Source: Streptomyces fradiae ATCC 10745 = DSM 40063
Lineage (GTDB): Bacteria; Actinomycetota; Actinomycetes; Streptomycetales; Streptomycetaceae
NCBI RefSeq assembly: GCF_008704425.1
Contig: NZ_CP023696.1
Span: forward strand, 1,102,501 to 1,166,500
Direction: 5' to 3'
DNA length: 64,000 bases
Position numbers and translations under genes: made by a program. Positions 42,916 through 51,920 of this stretch are shown in pieces. Every line of letters begins with the position of its first letter. The stretch's first letter is position 1. A model generated the notes under the pieces. It ran no database searches and was not told the DNA's origin. It was given only the letters and a program-made list of their open reading frames with translations.

Positions 42916-44166
42916 ATGCGGCGCGTGAACGCGGACGTGTCCCCCGACGACGTGTCTCCCCCGGGCACGTCCCCCGACGACGTGCCCCTGCTGGACGACC
43001 TCATGCCGTGGTCCGTGCCGCCCCCTCGCTGGGGCCGGGAGTGGGTGGCGGCGCCGGACCGGGGGACGTTGAGGGCCCGGTGGGAGGCGCTGACGGCGGC
43101 CGGCGGCGCGGAGCGGGAGGCGCTGTTCCGGCCGAGCCGGGCCCGTACCCCGCGCAGCGCCGTGGCCGCCCTGCCGGGGCAGCGGACCGGGACGGGGCGC
43201 CTCGCTCGGGAGGGCGGGCCGTGCCCGGAGCCGGTGCGGATCGCGCACGGGCCGTTCGACACGCGCTGGCTGCTGCCGGACCACCGGCTGCTCGACGCGG
43301 CCCGGCCGGAGCTGTGGCGGGTCGCGGACGAGCGGCAGGTCTTCGCCGTGGAGCAGGGGTACGTGCCCGCGGCGGCGGGGCCCGCGCTGCTGGTGACGGC
43401 CCCGCTCCCGGACGGCCGCTCCCCCGCCGGGCGGCCCGGCCTTATCCGCCCGCTGTACCGGCGGCCCGGCGGCCGGGAGCCGAACGTCGCGCCCGGCCTG
43501 ACCGGGCTGCTGGGCGGGCGCCTCGGGTGGGAGCCCGCCGCCGAGGACCTGCTGGCGTGGGCGGTCGCGGTCGCGGTGCCGTCCCCGGCCGGCTGCCGGG
43601 TGCCGCTGACGGGCGACCCCCGGCTGTGGGCGGCCGGGGTGGAGCTGGGGCGCCGCGTGGTGGAGGTCCAGCTGCGGGGCGCCCGCGGCGGGCGGCGCCC
43701 GAGGCTGCCGGGCGGGCGGCGCCCCTATGTGCGGGCGGCGCTGCCCGTGTGGCCGGACGCGCTCGCGTACGACGCCGGCGAGGAGGTGCTGCACGTGGGC
43801 TCGGGGCGGGTGGCTCCCGTACCGGCGGAGGCGTGGGAGTACCGGGTGTGCGGCGTGCGGGTGCTGCCCCTGTGGTTCGAGCGGCGGACGGCGGGCGCCG
43901 AACCGGGCACCCTGGAGGCGGTCCGCCCGGCGGCCTGGCCGCAGGAGTGGACGTCGGAGCTGCTGGAGCTGATCACCGTCCTGGCGCTGCTGGCCGCCCT
44001 GGACCGGGAGCGCGCCGCCCTCGCGGCCCGCCTCGGGTCCGATCCCGTCACCCGCACCGCCCTGCGGGCCGCGGGGGTGCTGCCGCACCCGCCCGCCGCG
44101 CGGCGCCCGGCATCGGTCCTGGACCACCGCGAGGAGGGCCCGGAGGGCCAGTTCGCCCTGCTGTAG
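42916..44166 (+). CDS. Orphan type ISP restriction/modification-like protein
   Basis: 416 residues. Matches the conserved Streptomyces group annotated as type ISP restriction/modification enzyme: PLLDDLMPWSVPPPRWGREW, FRPSRARTPRSAVAALPGQ, LPDHRLLDAARPELWRVADE, FAVEQGYVP, PNVAPGLTGLLGGRL, EWTSELLELITVLALL. In true type ISP enzymes this corresponds to the specificity/C-terminal part; no nuclease, helicase or methyltransferase motif (such as NPPY) is present, nor in neighbours. It is therefore an orphan recognition-like module with unknown role. ATG 42916 or GTG 42925 are both possible. Confidence 0.72.
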   Translation: MRRVNADVSPDDVSPPGTSPDDVPLLDDLMPWSVPPPRWGREWVAAPDRGTLRARWEALTAAGGAEREALFRPSRARTPRSAVAALPGQRTGTGRLAREGGPCPEPVRIAHGPFDTRWLLPDHRLLDAARPELWRVADERQVFAVEQGYVPAAAGPALLVTAPLPDGRSPAGRPGLIRPLYRRPGGREPNVAPGLTGLLGGRLGWEPAAEDLLAWAVAVAVPSPAGCRVPLTGDPRLWAAGVELGRRVVEVQLRGARGGRRPRLPGGRRPYVRAALPVWPDALAYDAGEEVLHVGSGRVAPVPAEAWEYRVCGVRVLPLWFERRTAGAEPGTLEAVRPAAWPQEWTSELLELITVLALLAALDRERAALAARLGSDPVTRTALRAAGVLPHPPAARRPASVLDHREEGPEGQFALL

Positions 44167-44235
44167 CGCCGCCCGCGCCGCGGGCGCACACCCGGCGCAC
44201 CCGCCGCCCACCCACGGCCCTCACCCCTTATCCCT

Positions 44236-44330
44236 CAGCCCACAGCCCACAGCCCACAGCCCACACTGCCCGCAGCCCACCAGCCACCAGCCCTCAGCCC
44301 TCAGCCCTCAGCCCTCAGCCGACACTGCCC
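44236..44330. repeat. 7-bp microsatellites
   Basis: CAGCCCA repeated about four times, then CCCTCAG about five times, between the convergent type ISP and TetR genes. Seven-base units like these change by slippage. No gene. Confidence 0.85.
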
Positions 44331-44352
44331 CCAGTCCTCCGCCCCCGCCCCC

Positions 44353-45060
44353 TCAGCCGAAGCCGTCCAGGACGCGGCTCACCGCCCGCTCGAACAGGAC
44401 GTCCGGGTCCTCGGGCGCCTCCGGCGCCGTGGCGTACAGCGCGGCCAGCCGCGGGTAGCGGCCCGTGGCGAGCTGGCTCCCCAGGTAGGCGCCGCGCACC
44501 GCCGTCTCCTGCTCCGCCGTCCAGGGCACCGCGCGGGCCCGGTCGGCCATGGCGAACTCGTTGACGACGAAGATCATCACCGTGCCGTTCACCATGCCGA
44601 CGCACTCCATCTTGGTGCCGGGCGGCGCGTCCAGCGGCTCCAGGTAGCCCAGGCACGCCTCCAGGTACCGCAGGGCGTTGGGGCCGGTGGCGTACAGCGT
44701 CGTCATCACGCGGTGCAGCCACGGGTGGCGGTGCATGATCGCGCGGGTCTGGCGGGCGGTGGCCAGCATGTCCCCGCGCCAGTCACCGGTCGGCTCGGGC
44801 AGTTCGTACTCACCGCTGACCTCGTCGACCATCAGCTCGTACAGGTCCTCCTTGCGCGGCACGTAGTTGTAGAGCGACATGGTGCCGCAGCCCAGCTCGG
44901 CGGCGACGCGGCGCATCGACACGGCGTCCACGCCGTGCGCGTCCGCCAGCCGCACGGCCGCCGCCGCGATGTCCGCGCGGCGGTACGCCGGCCGGGGGCC
45001 CCGCCCGGTGCGCTCGGGGCGCGCCCAGATCACTTCCGGTACGGCCGCTCGGCCCGCCAT
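44353..45060 (-). CDS. TetR-family regulator of ABC exporter
   Basis: 235 residues with TetR HTH at about 25-75 (IAAAAVRLADAHGVDAVSM, LGCGTMSLYNYVPRKEDLYE) and a TetR_C-type domain common in drug-efflux repressors. Divergent from the ABC exporter genes. Two copies of TACGTACRCYGTAC-like dyads lie in and just beyond the shared promoter, so it most probably represses the pump and itself until a drug binds. Confidence 0.88.
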   Translation of the reverse strand: MAGRAAVPEVIWARPERTGRGPRPAYRRADIAAAAVRLADAHGVDAVSMRRVAAELGCGTMSLYNYVPRKEDLYELMVDEVSGEYELPEPTGDWRGDMLATARQTRAIMHRHPWLHRVMTTLYATGPNALRYLEACLGYLEPLDAPPGTKMECVGMVNGTVMIFVVNEFAMADRARAVPWTAEQETAVRGAYLGSQLATGRYPRLAALYATAPEAPEDPDVLFERAVSRVLDGFG

Positions 45061-45088
45061 GGATCATCACCTCGCCCCCCATCCTAGT

Positions 45089-45105
45089 TACGTACACCGT
45101 ACGTA
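45089..45105. promoter_or_regulatory. TetR operator O1
   Basis: TACGTACACCGTACGTA in the gap between TetR and ABC genes, with TACGTA at both ends. Its reverse complement matches the second site at 45132-45148 closely (core TACGTACGNTGTAC). Confidence 0.65.
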
Positions 45106-45123
45106 GTGAGCTACAGTCACCCC

Positions 45124-46080
45124 ATGACGACTACGTACGCTGTACTTAGTGAGGGTCTGGACAAGCGCTTCGGCGATGTCCGGGCCCTGCGCGGGCTGGA
45201 CCTCGCGGTCGAGGAGGGCACGGTCTGCGGGGTGCTCGGGCCGAACGGCGCGGGGAAGACGACCGCCGTGCGGGTGCTGGCGACCCTGCTGGCGCCGGAT
45301 GCGGGCCGCGCCCGCGTCGCCGGGTACGACGTGGTGCGCGAGCCGGCCGAGGTGCGCCGCCGCATCGGCGTGACCGGGCAGTACGCCTCCGTCGACGGCG
45401 ACCTGACGGGCGCGCAGAACCTGCGTCTGTTCGCCCGGCTGCTGCGGGCGCCGAAGGCCCGCGCGGACGAGCTGCTGGAGCGGTTCGGGCTCGCGGAGGC
45501 GGCGGACCGCCCGGCGCGCACCTACTCGGGCGGCATGCGCCGCCGCCTGGACCTGGCGGCGAGCCTGATCGTCCGCCCCCGCGTGCTCTTCCTCGACGAG
45601 CCGACGACCGGGCTGGACCCGCACAGCCGGGGCGGCATCTGGGACGCCGTGCGCGAACTGGCCGAGGAGGGCACGACGGTGCTCCTGACCACGCAGTACC
45701 TGGAGGAGGCCGACCAGCTCGCCCACGACATCGCCCTGGTCGACGGCGGCCGGGTCGCGCACCGCGGCACCCCCGCCGGGCTCAAGGCGATGCTCGGCCG
45801 GCGGGTGGAGGTCGTCGTCGGCGACCCGGCCGCGCTCCCGGCCGCCGCCGCCGTGCTGGACCGGCTCACCGGCACGGAGCCCGCCCTGGACGCCGCGGCG
45901 GGGACCGCCGCGGCGACCGCCGACGACCCGGCGCTGACCCTCCCGCGCGTCGTGCGGGAGCTGGACGCCGCCGGCGTGCCGGTGCTCGACGCGGCGCTGC
46001 GCCCTCCGACGCTCGACGAGGTGTTCCTGCGCCTGACCGGCCGCACCGCCCCCGCCGCCCGTGAGGAGGCCGCCGCGTGA
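45124..46080 (+). CDS. DrrA-type ABC transporter ATPase
   Basis: 318 residues. Walker A GPNGAGKTT, Q-loop GVTGQYASVDGDLTG, signature YSGGMRRRLDLAASL, Walker B VLFLDEPTTGLD, H-loop motif LLTTQYLEEAD. C-terminal extension ends in PPTLDEVFLRLTGR as in DrrA. Energises the permease encoded next. ATG 45124 is preferred over GTG 45106. The first codons contain a second copy of the TetR operator. Likely exports a hydrophobic drug or natural product. Confidence 0.93.
   Translation: MTTTYAVLSEGLDKRFGDVRALRGLDLAVEEGTVCGVLGPNGAGKTTAVRVLATLLAPDAGRARVAGYDVVREPAEVRRRIGVTGQYASVDGDLTGAQNLRLFARLLRAPKARADELLERFGLAEAADRPARTYSGGMRRRLDLAASLIVRPRVLFLDEPTTGLDPHSRGGIWDAVRELAEEGTTVLLTTQYLEEADQLAHDIALVDGGRVAHRGTPAGLKAMLGRRVEVVVGDPAALPAAAAVLDRLTGTEPALDAAAGTAAATADDPALTLPRVVRELDAAGVPVLDAALRPPTLDEVFLRLTGRTAPAAREEAAA
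45132..45148. promoter_or_regulatory. TetR operator O2 inside ABC coding start
   Basis: TACGTACGCTGTACTTA lies over codons 3-9 of the ABC ATPase gene. It resembles O1 in inverse orientation, centre-to-centre 43 bp apart, about four helical turns. Confidence 0.55.
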
Positions 46081-46859
46081 ACGCGCTCGCCTACGACGGC
46101 GCCGCCGTCGTCGGACGCCATCTGCGCCGGATCGCGCACGCCCCGGCGATCACGGTGATGACGCAGACGATGCCGGTGGTCTTCCTTCTCTTCTTCGGGT
46201 ACGTCTTCGGCAGCGCCGTGGCGATGCCGGGGGCCGACTACCGGGCATTCCTGGTGCCGGGACTGCTGGTGGCCACGGCCGCGAACGGCGTGATGAGCGG
46301 CATGTTCACCGCCGCGCAGGACTCCCACCGGGGCGTGATGGACCGGTTCCGCACACTGCCGATGAGCAGGGCCGCCGTACCGCTGGGGCAGGCGGCGGCC
46401 GACCTGCTGACGGCGGCCGCGGGCATGGTGCCGCTGATCCTGGTGGGGCTGGCCATGGGCTGGCGGATCGACGGCGGGCCGCTGCGTGCGGCGGGCGCCT
46501 TCGGTCTGCTCCTGCTCTTCCGCTTCGCGGCGACGTGGGTGGGGATCTGGCTCGGGCTCGCCTCGCGCAGCGAGGAGGCGGCGGGTCAGTTGGGCAGCGC
46601 CACGTTCATGCTGCCGCTGCTGTCGAACGCGTACATCCCGACGGAGGGGATGCCGGGCTGGCTGCGCACGGTCGCGGAGTGGAACCCGATCTCGGCGGTG
46701 ACGACGGCCGTGCGCGACCTGTTCGGCAACGCCCCGGTCCCGGAGGGCGCCGCCTGGCCGGTCGCGCACCCGGTCGCGGGCGCGATCGCCTGGTCGCTGG
46801 TGCTGCTGGCGGTGTCGGCGCCCCTGGCGGTACGGCGGTACGCGCGGCCGGAGGGGTGA
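46077..46859 (+). CDS. ABC-2 type permease (DrrB-like)
   Basis: 260 residues with six membrane segments (TMPVVFLLFFGYVFGSAVAM, LLTAAAGMVPLILVGLAMG and others) and the ABC-2 motif EWNPISAVTTAVRDLFGN near the C-terminus. Partner of the DrrA-type ATPase; GTG start overlaps the ATPase stop by four bases (GTGA). Together they form a two-component exporter. Confidence 0.93.
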   Translation: MNALAYDGAAVVGRHLRRIAHAPAITVMTQTMPVVFLLFFGYVFGSAVAMPGADYRAFLVPGLLVATAANGVMSGMFTAAQDSHRGVMDRFRTLPMSRAAVPLGQAAADLLTAAAGMVPLILVGLAMGWRIDGGPLRAAGAFGLLLLFRFAATWVGIWLGLASRSEEAAGQLGSATFMLPLLSNAYIPTEGMPGWLRTVAEWNPISAVTTAVRDLFGNAPVPEGAAWPVAHPVAGAIAWSLVLLAVSAPLAVRRYARPEG

Positions 46860-46893
46860 CAGGAGGGGGCCGTACGCGATAGGCACGGCTCTC

Positions 46894-48120
46894 ATGAGCA
46901 CCCCACCGCGGTCCCGTCCCCTCGCCTCTCCCCTGCCGCTGCCGCTCGACGGGGTCACCGTCGTCGCCGTCGAGCAGGCCGTCTCGGCCCCGTTCGCCAC
47001 CCGCCAGCTCGCCGACCTGGGAGCGCGCGTGATCAAGGTGGAGCGGCCGGACGGGGGCGACTTCGCACGCGGCTACGACACGGCCGCCGGCGGGCTCGCC
47101 TCGCACTTCGTCTGGTGCAACCGGGGCAAGGAGTCCCTGGCCGTCGACCTGAAGGACCCGCGCGGCCTGGAGCTGGTGCACCGCCTGGTGGACCGCGCCG
47201 ACGTGTTCGTGCAGAACCTGGCGCAGGGCGCGGCGGCCCGGCTCGGGCTGGACGCGGCGACGCTCTGCGCCGCGCGTCCGCGCCTGGTGGCGGTGGACGT
47301 CTCCGGGTACGGGGCGGGCGGGCCGTACGCGCACAAGCGGGCGTACGACATGCTCGTGCAGTGCGAGGCCGGGCTCGTGTCGGTGACGGGCACGCCGGAG
47401 CGGCCGGTGAAGGCGGGCATCCCCGCGGCGGACATCGCGGCGGGGATGTACGCGTTCTCCGGGGTGCTGGCCGCGCTGCTGCGGCGGGCGTCGACGGGGC
47501 TCGGCGGGCCGGTCGAGGTGTCGATGCTGGAAGCGCTGGCCGAGTGGATGGGCCATCCGCTGCACCACGGGACGCACGGGGGCGAGGCGCCGGCGCGGAC
47601 CGGGGTCGCGCACGCGGTGATCGCCCCGTACGACGCCTACGCGACGGCCGACGGCGGGCAGGTGCTGCTGTCGGTGCAGAACGACCGGGAGTGGCGGCGG
47701 CTGGCGGAACAGGTGCTGGGACGGCCCGAGTTGGGCGAGGACCCGGCGTACGCGACGAACCGGGCGCGGGTGGCGAACCGGGAGCGCACCGACGCGGTGG
47801 TCGGCGCGGCGCTGGCGGTACTGGGCACGGCGGAGGCGCTGGGGCGGCTGGAGGCGGCGGGCATCGCCTGCGCGCGGCTGAACACGGTCGCCGACGTGGC
47901 CGCGCATCCGCAGCTCGCCGCGCGGGACCGGTGGCGGGAGGTCGGTTCACCGGTGGGGCCGCTGCGGGCGCTGCTGCCGCCGATCACCCTGCCGGGCGGG
48001 CCGGAGCCGGTGATGGGCGCCGTCCCGGAGCTGGGCGAGCACACCGACGCGCTGCTGCGGGAGCTGGGGGTGGACGAGCTGGAGCGCGCCGCGCTGCGCC
48101 GGGAGGGCGTGGTGGCGTGA
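46894..48120 (+). CDS. CaiB/BaiF-family CoA-transferase
   Basis: 408 residues, class III CoA-transferase. Typical motifs: VEQAVSAPFATRQLADLGARV, IKVERPDGGDFARGY, CNRGKESLAVDLKDPRGLEL, the SGYGAGGPYAHKRAYDMLVQ region with the catalytic Asp in YDMLVQ, and GVAHAVIAPYDAYATADGG. Moves CoA between organic acids; substrates unknown, in families that include carnitine, formyl and alpha-methylacyl acids. It stands alone. Confidence 0.92.
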   Translation: MSTPPRSRPLASPLPLPLDGVTVVAVEQAVSAPFATRQLADLGARVIKVERPDGGDFARGYDTAAGGLASHFVWCNRGKESLAVDLKDPRGLELVHRLVDRADVFVQNLAQGAAARLGLDAATLCAARPRLVAVDVSGYGAGGPYAHKRAYDMLVQCEAGLVSVTGTPERPVKAGIPAADIAAGMYAFSGVLAALLRRASTGLGGPVEVSMLEALAEWMGHPLHHGTHGGEAPARTGVAHAVIAPYDAYATADGGQVLLSVQNDREWRRLAEQVLGRPELGEDPAYATNRARVANRERTDAVVGAALAVLGTAEALGRLEAAGIACARLNTVADVAAHPQLAARDRWREVGSPVGPLRALLPPITLPGGPEPVMGAVPELGEHTDALLRELGVDELERAALRREGVVA

Positions 48121-48291
48121 GCGGGCGGGGGCGGCCTGGTGGTCCTGCGGTGGCCGGTGGGGGCGGCGGACCGGAGGCGGGGCGGCGCGGGCCGGCGCCG
48201 CTCGGGGCGGCCGGCGCTCGCCGCCGGTGCGCCCGCTCCGGCCGCCGGCGCGGGCCCGCCGGCGGCCGAAGGCGTCCCTCGGGGACGCGCC

Positions 48292-48555
48292 TCAGCCGTG
48301 GTTGCCGAAGAGGGAGCGGCGCAGGCGGCGGAGCGGGGCGAAGAGCGAGACGCGCGCGCCCCTGCTGTGGTGCCGGCGGGCGACGTCACGCGTCGTCAGC
48401 TCCAGCATCAGGGACGTGGCCTCGGCCACCTCGCACTGCGGGACGGCGGGGCCGCCGAGGACCGCGAGATGGCGGTCGAGGCGCGAGCTGGTCGCGCTGC
48501 TCCCGCAGGTGATGGCAGGCACACGTGGCCTGCCGCGCATTGCTATCTGTTCCAT
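48292..48555 (-). CDS. Small conserved Streptomyces protein
   Basis: 87 residues: MEQIAMRGRPRVPAITCGSS, SRLDRHLAVLGGPAVPQ, EATSLMLELTTRDVARRHHS, ending RVSLFAPLRRLRRSLFGNHG. Strong sense-strand coding pattern and ATG after GGGGAG support it. Similar proteins occur across Streptomyces, to my memory, without known function. The basic amphipathic C-terminus might bind membrane or nucleic acid. Its promoter probably lies in the A/T-rich AACGTTAACCCTATC patch near 48594-48608. Confidence 0.78.
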   Translation of the reverse strand: MEQIAMRGRPRVPAITCGSSATSSRLDRHLAVLGGPAVPQCEVAEATSLMLELTTRDVARRHHSRGARVSLFAPLRRLRRSLFGNHG

Positions 48556-48954
48556 GACACTCCCCACCCGTTCAAGGGCACCCGGCCCGGGCCAACGTTA
48601 ACCCTATCGTCCCCGCATCGCGGGCGTGTATCCCGGTGGCGCGATCCACCGCACACACGGACGGGTCGGTGGTGACTCTTCGAATACGCGCGGTTCCAGG
48701 GTGAGTTGGGGCGCTTCGATCCGGTCTTTCGACCCGTTCCCGGAGGGTGCGGGGCGGGCCGCGGGAGGGGTGCCGACGGGGTGCGCCGCAGGCTCGCGGG
48801 GCGGTCCCGGAACGGGCGCGGAGCCGTACCGGCCGACGGCCCCGCGGGGACGGCGGGGCGACGGGGCGAGCGGGCGGCGAGGACCGGCGGGGCGGCGGGG
48901 CGGCGATCCGGCGGGGCCGGCGGGCGGTGGCGTCCGCCGGCCCCGCCGGGCGCG
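48556..48954. other. Gene-free spacer with promoter patch
   Basis: Holds the probable promoter of the small conserved protein (A/T-rich patch near 48594-48608). The remainder (48620-48954) is GC-rich with GGGGCGGCG-type runs and shows no convincing gene. Confidence 0.5.
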
Positions 48955-49764
48955 CTACGCGGCGTTCCTGAAGGCCGGGAGGTAGCCGCCCGACTGGCCG
49001 GCGGCCGTGGGGTGGTAGGACTCGCCGATGTTGAGCCAGTTGACGCTGTGCAGCCAGGCCGAGCCGGAGCAGATCTCGTGGCCGGTGAAGTTCGGCACCA
49101 CGTCGGCCCACGCGAAGCCGTGGTCGGCGGCGCGCTTGGCGGTGGCCGCGTTGAGGTGGTCGGCCGCGCTGTTGATGGCGCGCCGCTCGTTCTCGGTCAG
49201 CCCGGCGATGCAGCTGCCGGGGATCGCGTAGAAGCGGGGGTAGCCGAGGACGACGACCCGCGCGGAGGGCGCCTTGCCCCGGATGGCGCGGTAGACCGTG
49301 TCGAGGCGGCCGGGCAGGGTCGTGTCGACGTAGCCGCGGGCCTCGTTGACGCGGGCGATGCAGGTGGCCTCGGACTGCAGGACGCAGGTGGTCATGACGT
49401 CGGCGAAGCCCGCGTCGTTGCCGCCGACCGTCACGGAGACGAGATCCGTCCCGCTGTTGAGGGGCCCGAGCTGGTTGGCCGTCACATCGGTGGTGCGCGC
49501 GCCGGAGCAGGCGGTGAACGCGAACGACGACGGTGCGTTGGCGGCGGCCCAGAGGGCGGGGTAGGCGCGGGGCGTGCGCTTGCACGAGCCGCTGGCGGAG
49601 TCGTACGCGCCGGCCCCGACCCCGGAGGAGTAGGAGTCGCCGACGGCGACGTAGTCGACGGCGGCGGCCGAGGAGTCGGCCTGCGCGGCCCCGGCCCCGG
49701 CGAGGGTGAGGGCGGCGCCGAGGACGAGTGAGGACGCGAGTGCGGCAACGCGGGACGCTTTCAT
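48955..49764 (-). CDS. Secreted SGNH-fold lipase/esterase
   Basis: 269 residues with a signal peptide (AALASSLVLGAALTLAGAGA, cleavage near AQA). Block I VAVGDSYSSGVGAG holds the nucleophile Ser, block III VSVTVGGNDAGFADV gives Gly and Asn, and SYHPTAAGQ the catalytic His; no Asp precedes that His by three residues (IGESYHP), as in Streptomyces Ser-His dyad enzymes. Six Cys in the mature part should form three disulfides. Resembles S. coelicolor SCO1725. Hydrolyses acyl esters outside the cell. Confidence 0.93.
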   Translation of the reverse strand: MKASRVAALASSLVLGAALTLAGAGAAQADSSAAAVDYVAVGDSYSSGVGAGAYDSASGSCKRTPRAYPALWAAANAPSSFAFTACSGARTTDVTANQLGPLNSGTDLVSVTVGGNDAGFADVMTTCVLQSEATCIARVNEARGYVDTTLPGRLDTVYRAIRGKAPSARVVVLGYPRFYAIPGSCIAGLTENERRAINSAADHLNAATAKRAADHGFAWADVVPNFTGHEICSGSAWLHSVNWLNIGESYHPTAAGQSGGYLPAFRNAA

Positions 49765-50196
49765 GGAACCCCCAGTCAGCAGGATCTCTGCGGTGACCTT
49801 GGTAGCAGGGTGCCGTGTCCATGCCAATACTTACGACATCGATCGGCGCTCTTTTCCCTCGTACGGAGCCGCGCGTTCCGCGGCGCGCCGAGCGCGGCGC
49901 GCAACTCCCGCGCGCGCCGGTGGCGTTCACCCCCACCTGCGCGCTTGTGCCGCGCGCCCGCCGGCCGCCCTCCCGTCGGGAAGGACCGGCCGGGACGCCC
50001 GGCACCACGGCCGTTCACCGCGGCGACGGGCAACCTTCCACCGCGCGTACGGCGCCGGGCCGCCCTCACGCGTCGTCACGCGCGGCCCGGCGCGGACGCG
50101 GCCCCGCGCGCGGCCCGACCCGACCCGGCCCGACCCGGCCCGGCCCGGCGGCCGAAATGCCGTGCGGGGGCGGCGCGCGTGCCGGATCATGGGCCC
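49765..50196. other. Gene-free divergent promoter region
   Basis: Between the divergent lipase and AAA ATPase genes. It holds an A/T-rich patch near 49820-49865 (CCAATACTTACGACATCG), the probable lipase promoter. At 50110-50155 there is a CCCGACCCGGCC simple repeat. Frames across it are shadows. Confidence 0.5.
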
Positions 50197-51288
50197 ATGT
50201 CAGCCAACCCGCAGGACGCGCTGCCGATCCGGCTCACCATGGACGACAACGACTCCCCCTCCGACGTGGTGGACGCCCTCTTCCTCGGCCGCTTCGCGAC
50301 CGGTGAGCAGCCGCACGCGCGCAGCACCAGCCTCGACCGGGTCAGGTCGGGCGCCACGCTCCTCCCGCCCGGCGCGACGGTGCTGCGCTCCGCTCGCGCG
50401 GAGGACCGCAGCGCCGTCCTCGCGCAGGGCGAGGGCTGGACGATCCTGGTGTCCCGCTGGAACCGGGGCGCGGACGTCACGGTCACCGCCGTCGACGACG
50501 ACCTGGCCCGGAGCGTCCTGGCGCAGGCGACGGACGGCGCGCAGGACGAGCCGGAGCCGCGCCCCGAGGACGTCGCCATGGGCTTCTGGTACATGTCGCC
50601 GCGGCGCGGCCCGCACCGGACGACCCGCCAGATCGCGGCCGGCACCTGGGACGAGGTGCGGCCCAACTACACGGCGCCCGTCGCCCACGCGCTGGACCGG
50701 CTGATGAAGGTCACGCCCGACGACGTCTCGGGCCGGCTGCTGCTCCTGCACGGCCCGCCCGGCACGGGCAAGACGTCCGCGCTGCGCACCCTCGCACGGG
50801 AGTGGCGGGACTGGTGCCAGGTGGACTGCGTGCTCGACCCGGAGCGGCTGTTCGGGGACATCGGCTACCTGATGGACATCGCCATCGGCGAGGAGGACGG
50901 CACCGGGCAGGGGCGCTGGCGGCTGCTGCTCCTGGAGGACTGCGACGAACTGATCCGCGGGGAGGCCAGGCACACGGCCGGGCAGGCCCTGTCGCGGCTG
51001 CTGAACCTGACGGACGGCCTGCTGGGCCAGGGCCGCAACGTCCTGGTGGGTGTCACCACCAACGAGGACCTGGAGCGGCTGCACCCGGCGGTCGTCCGCC
51101 CCGGCCGGTGCCTGGCGCGCCTGGAGGTGGGGCCGCTCACCCGCGCCGAGGCGGTCGGCTGGCTGGGCCGGGAGGAGGGCGTGGGCCGGGAGGGCGCCAC
51201 GCTCGCGGAGCTGTACGCCCTGCGGCGCGGCACCGGCCCGACGACGCTCCCGGAGCCGCGCGGCACCGAGGCGGGGCTGTACCTGTAG
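50197..51288 (+). CDS. AAA+ ATPase with DUF5925 N-terminus
   Basis: 363 residues. The first about 140 residues match the actinobacterial DUF5925 region (DDNDSPSDVVDALFLGRFAT, GWTILVSRWNRGADVTV). The AAA+ core has Walker A LLHGPPGTGKTSALRTLAR, Walker B WRLLLLEDCDELI, sensor GVTTNEDLERLHPAVVRPGR with arginine finger. Resembles Bcs1/ClpX-like unfoldases of unknown target. The ATG at 50197 gives the conserved start MSANPQDALP; a longer frame upstream is shadow. Confidence 0.85.
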   Translation: MSANPQDALPIRLTMDDNDSPSDVVDALFLGRFATGEQPHARSTSLDRVRSGATLLPPGATVLRSARAEDRSAVLAQGEGWTILVSRWNRGADVTVTAVDDDLARSVLAQATDGAQDEPEPRPEDVAMGFWYMSPRRGPHRTTRQIAAGTWDEVRPNYTAPVAHALDRLMKVTPDDVSGRLLLLHGPPGTGKTSALRTLAREWRDWCQVDCVLDPERLFGDIGYLMDIAIGEEDGTGQGRWRLLLLEDCDELIRGEARHTAGQALSRLLNLTDGLLGQGRNVLVGVTTNEDLERLHPAVVRPGRCLARLEVGPLTRAEAVGWLGREEGVGREGATLAELYALRRGTGPTTLPEPRGTEAGLYL

Positions 51289-51473
51289 GCGCGCGGCGGG
51301 TCGTACGCGGGCACCCCGCCGCCCGCGCCCGGCCCCGCGGGCGCCCCGCGCGGCGGCCCCGCACGACGCCCGACCGCGCACGCGGCGGCCCCGCGGGCGC
51401 CGCGTGCCCGGCCCGGCGGGCACCGCGGGCGCGCCCGCGCTGAGCCCCGTACACCGCGCCCGGCGCGCCCGCC

Positions 51474-51848
51474 CTACGCCCCGTACACCGCGCGCAGCGC
51501 CTCGGCCGCGGCGGCCTGGGCCTCGGCGCGGGACAGGCCCAGCCGGTGCGCCTCGCGCGCGTAGGCCGCCGCCGCCTCGGCGGCGCGGCGCTCGGCGGCG
51601 TCACCGGCCGCCGCGACGAACGTGCCGGCGCGGCCCCGCGTCTCGACGACCCCGTCCGCCTCCAGCACCCGGTACGCCTTGGCGACCGTGTTGGCGGCGA
51701 GGCCCAGTTCCTCCGCGAGGCCGCGCACGGTCGGCAGCTTGCGGCCGACGGGGAGCCGTCCGGACCGGGCCTGGTCCGCGATCTGGGCACGCAGCTGCTC
51801 GTACGGCGGGGCGGCCGCCTCCGGGTCGATGTCGATCTCCAGCGTCAC
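51474..51848 (-). CDS. GntR regulator, YtrA type
   Basis: 124 residues, short as in the YtrA subfamily. HTH at about 10-75: PPYEQLRAQIADQARSGRL, LPTVRGLAEELGLAANTVAK, AYRVLEADGVVETRGRAGTF. The C-terminus has two helices for dimerisation. GTG start; divergent from the GNAT gene. YtrA regulators usually control adjacent ABC transporters, but none is next to it, so the target is open. Confidence 0.9.
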   Translation of the reverse strand: MTLEIDIDPEAAAPPYEQLRAQIADQARSGRLPVGRKLPTVRGLAEELGLAANTVAKAYRVLEADGVVETRGRAGTFVAAAGDAAERRAAEAAAAYAREAHRLGLSRAEAQAAAAEALRAVYGA

Positions 51849-51920
51849 GGGGCCGATTCTCCCCCACCGGACGGAAATCGGGAGGCGGCGCGGGCGGACG
51901 GGCGCGTAGCGTCGGCGCAC

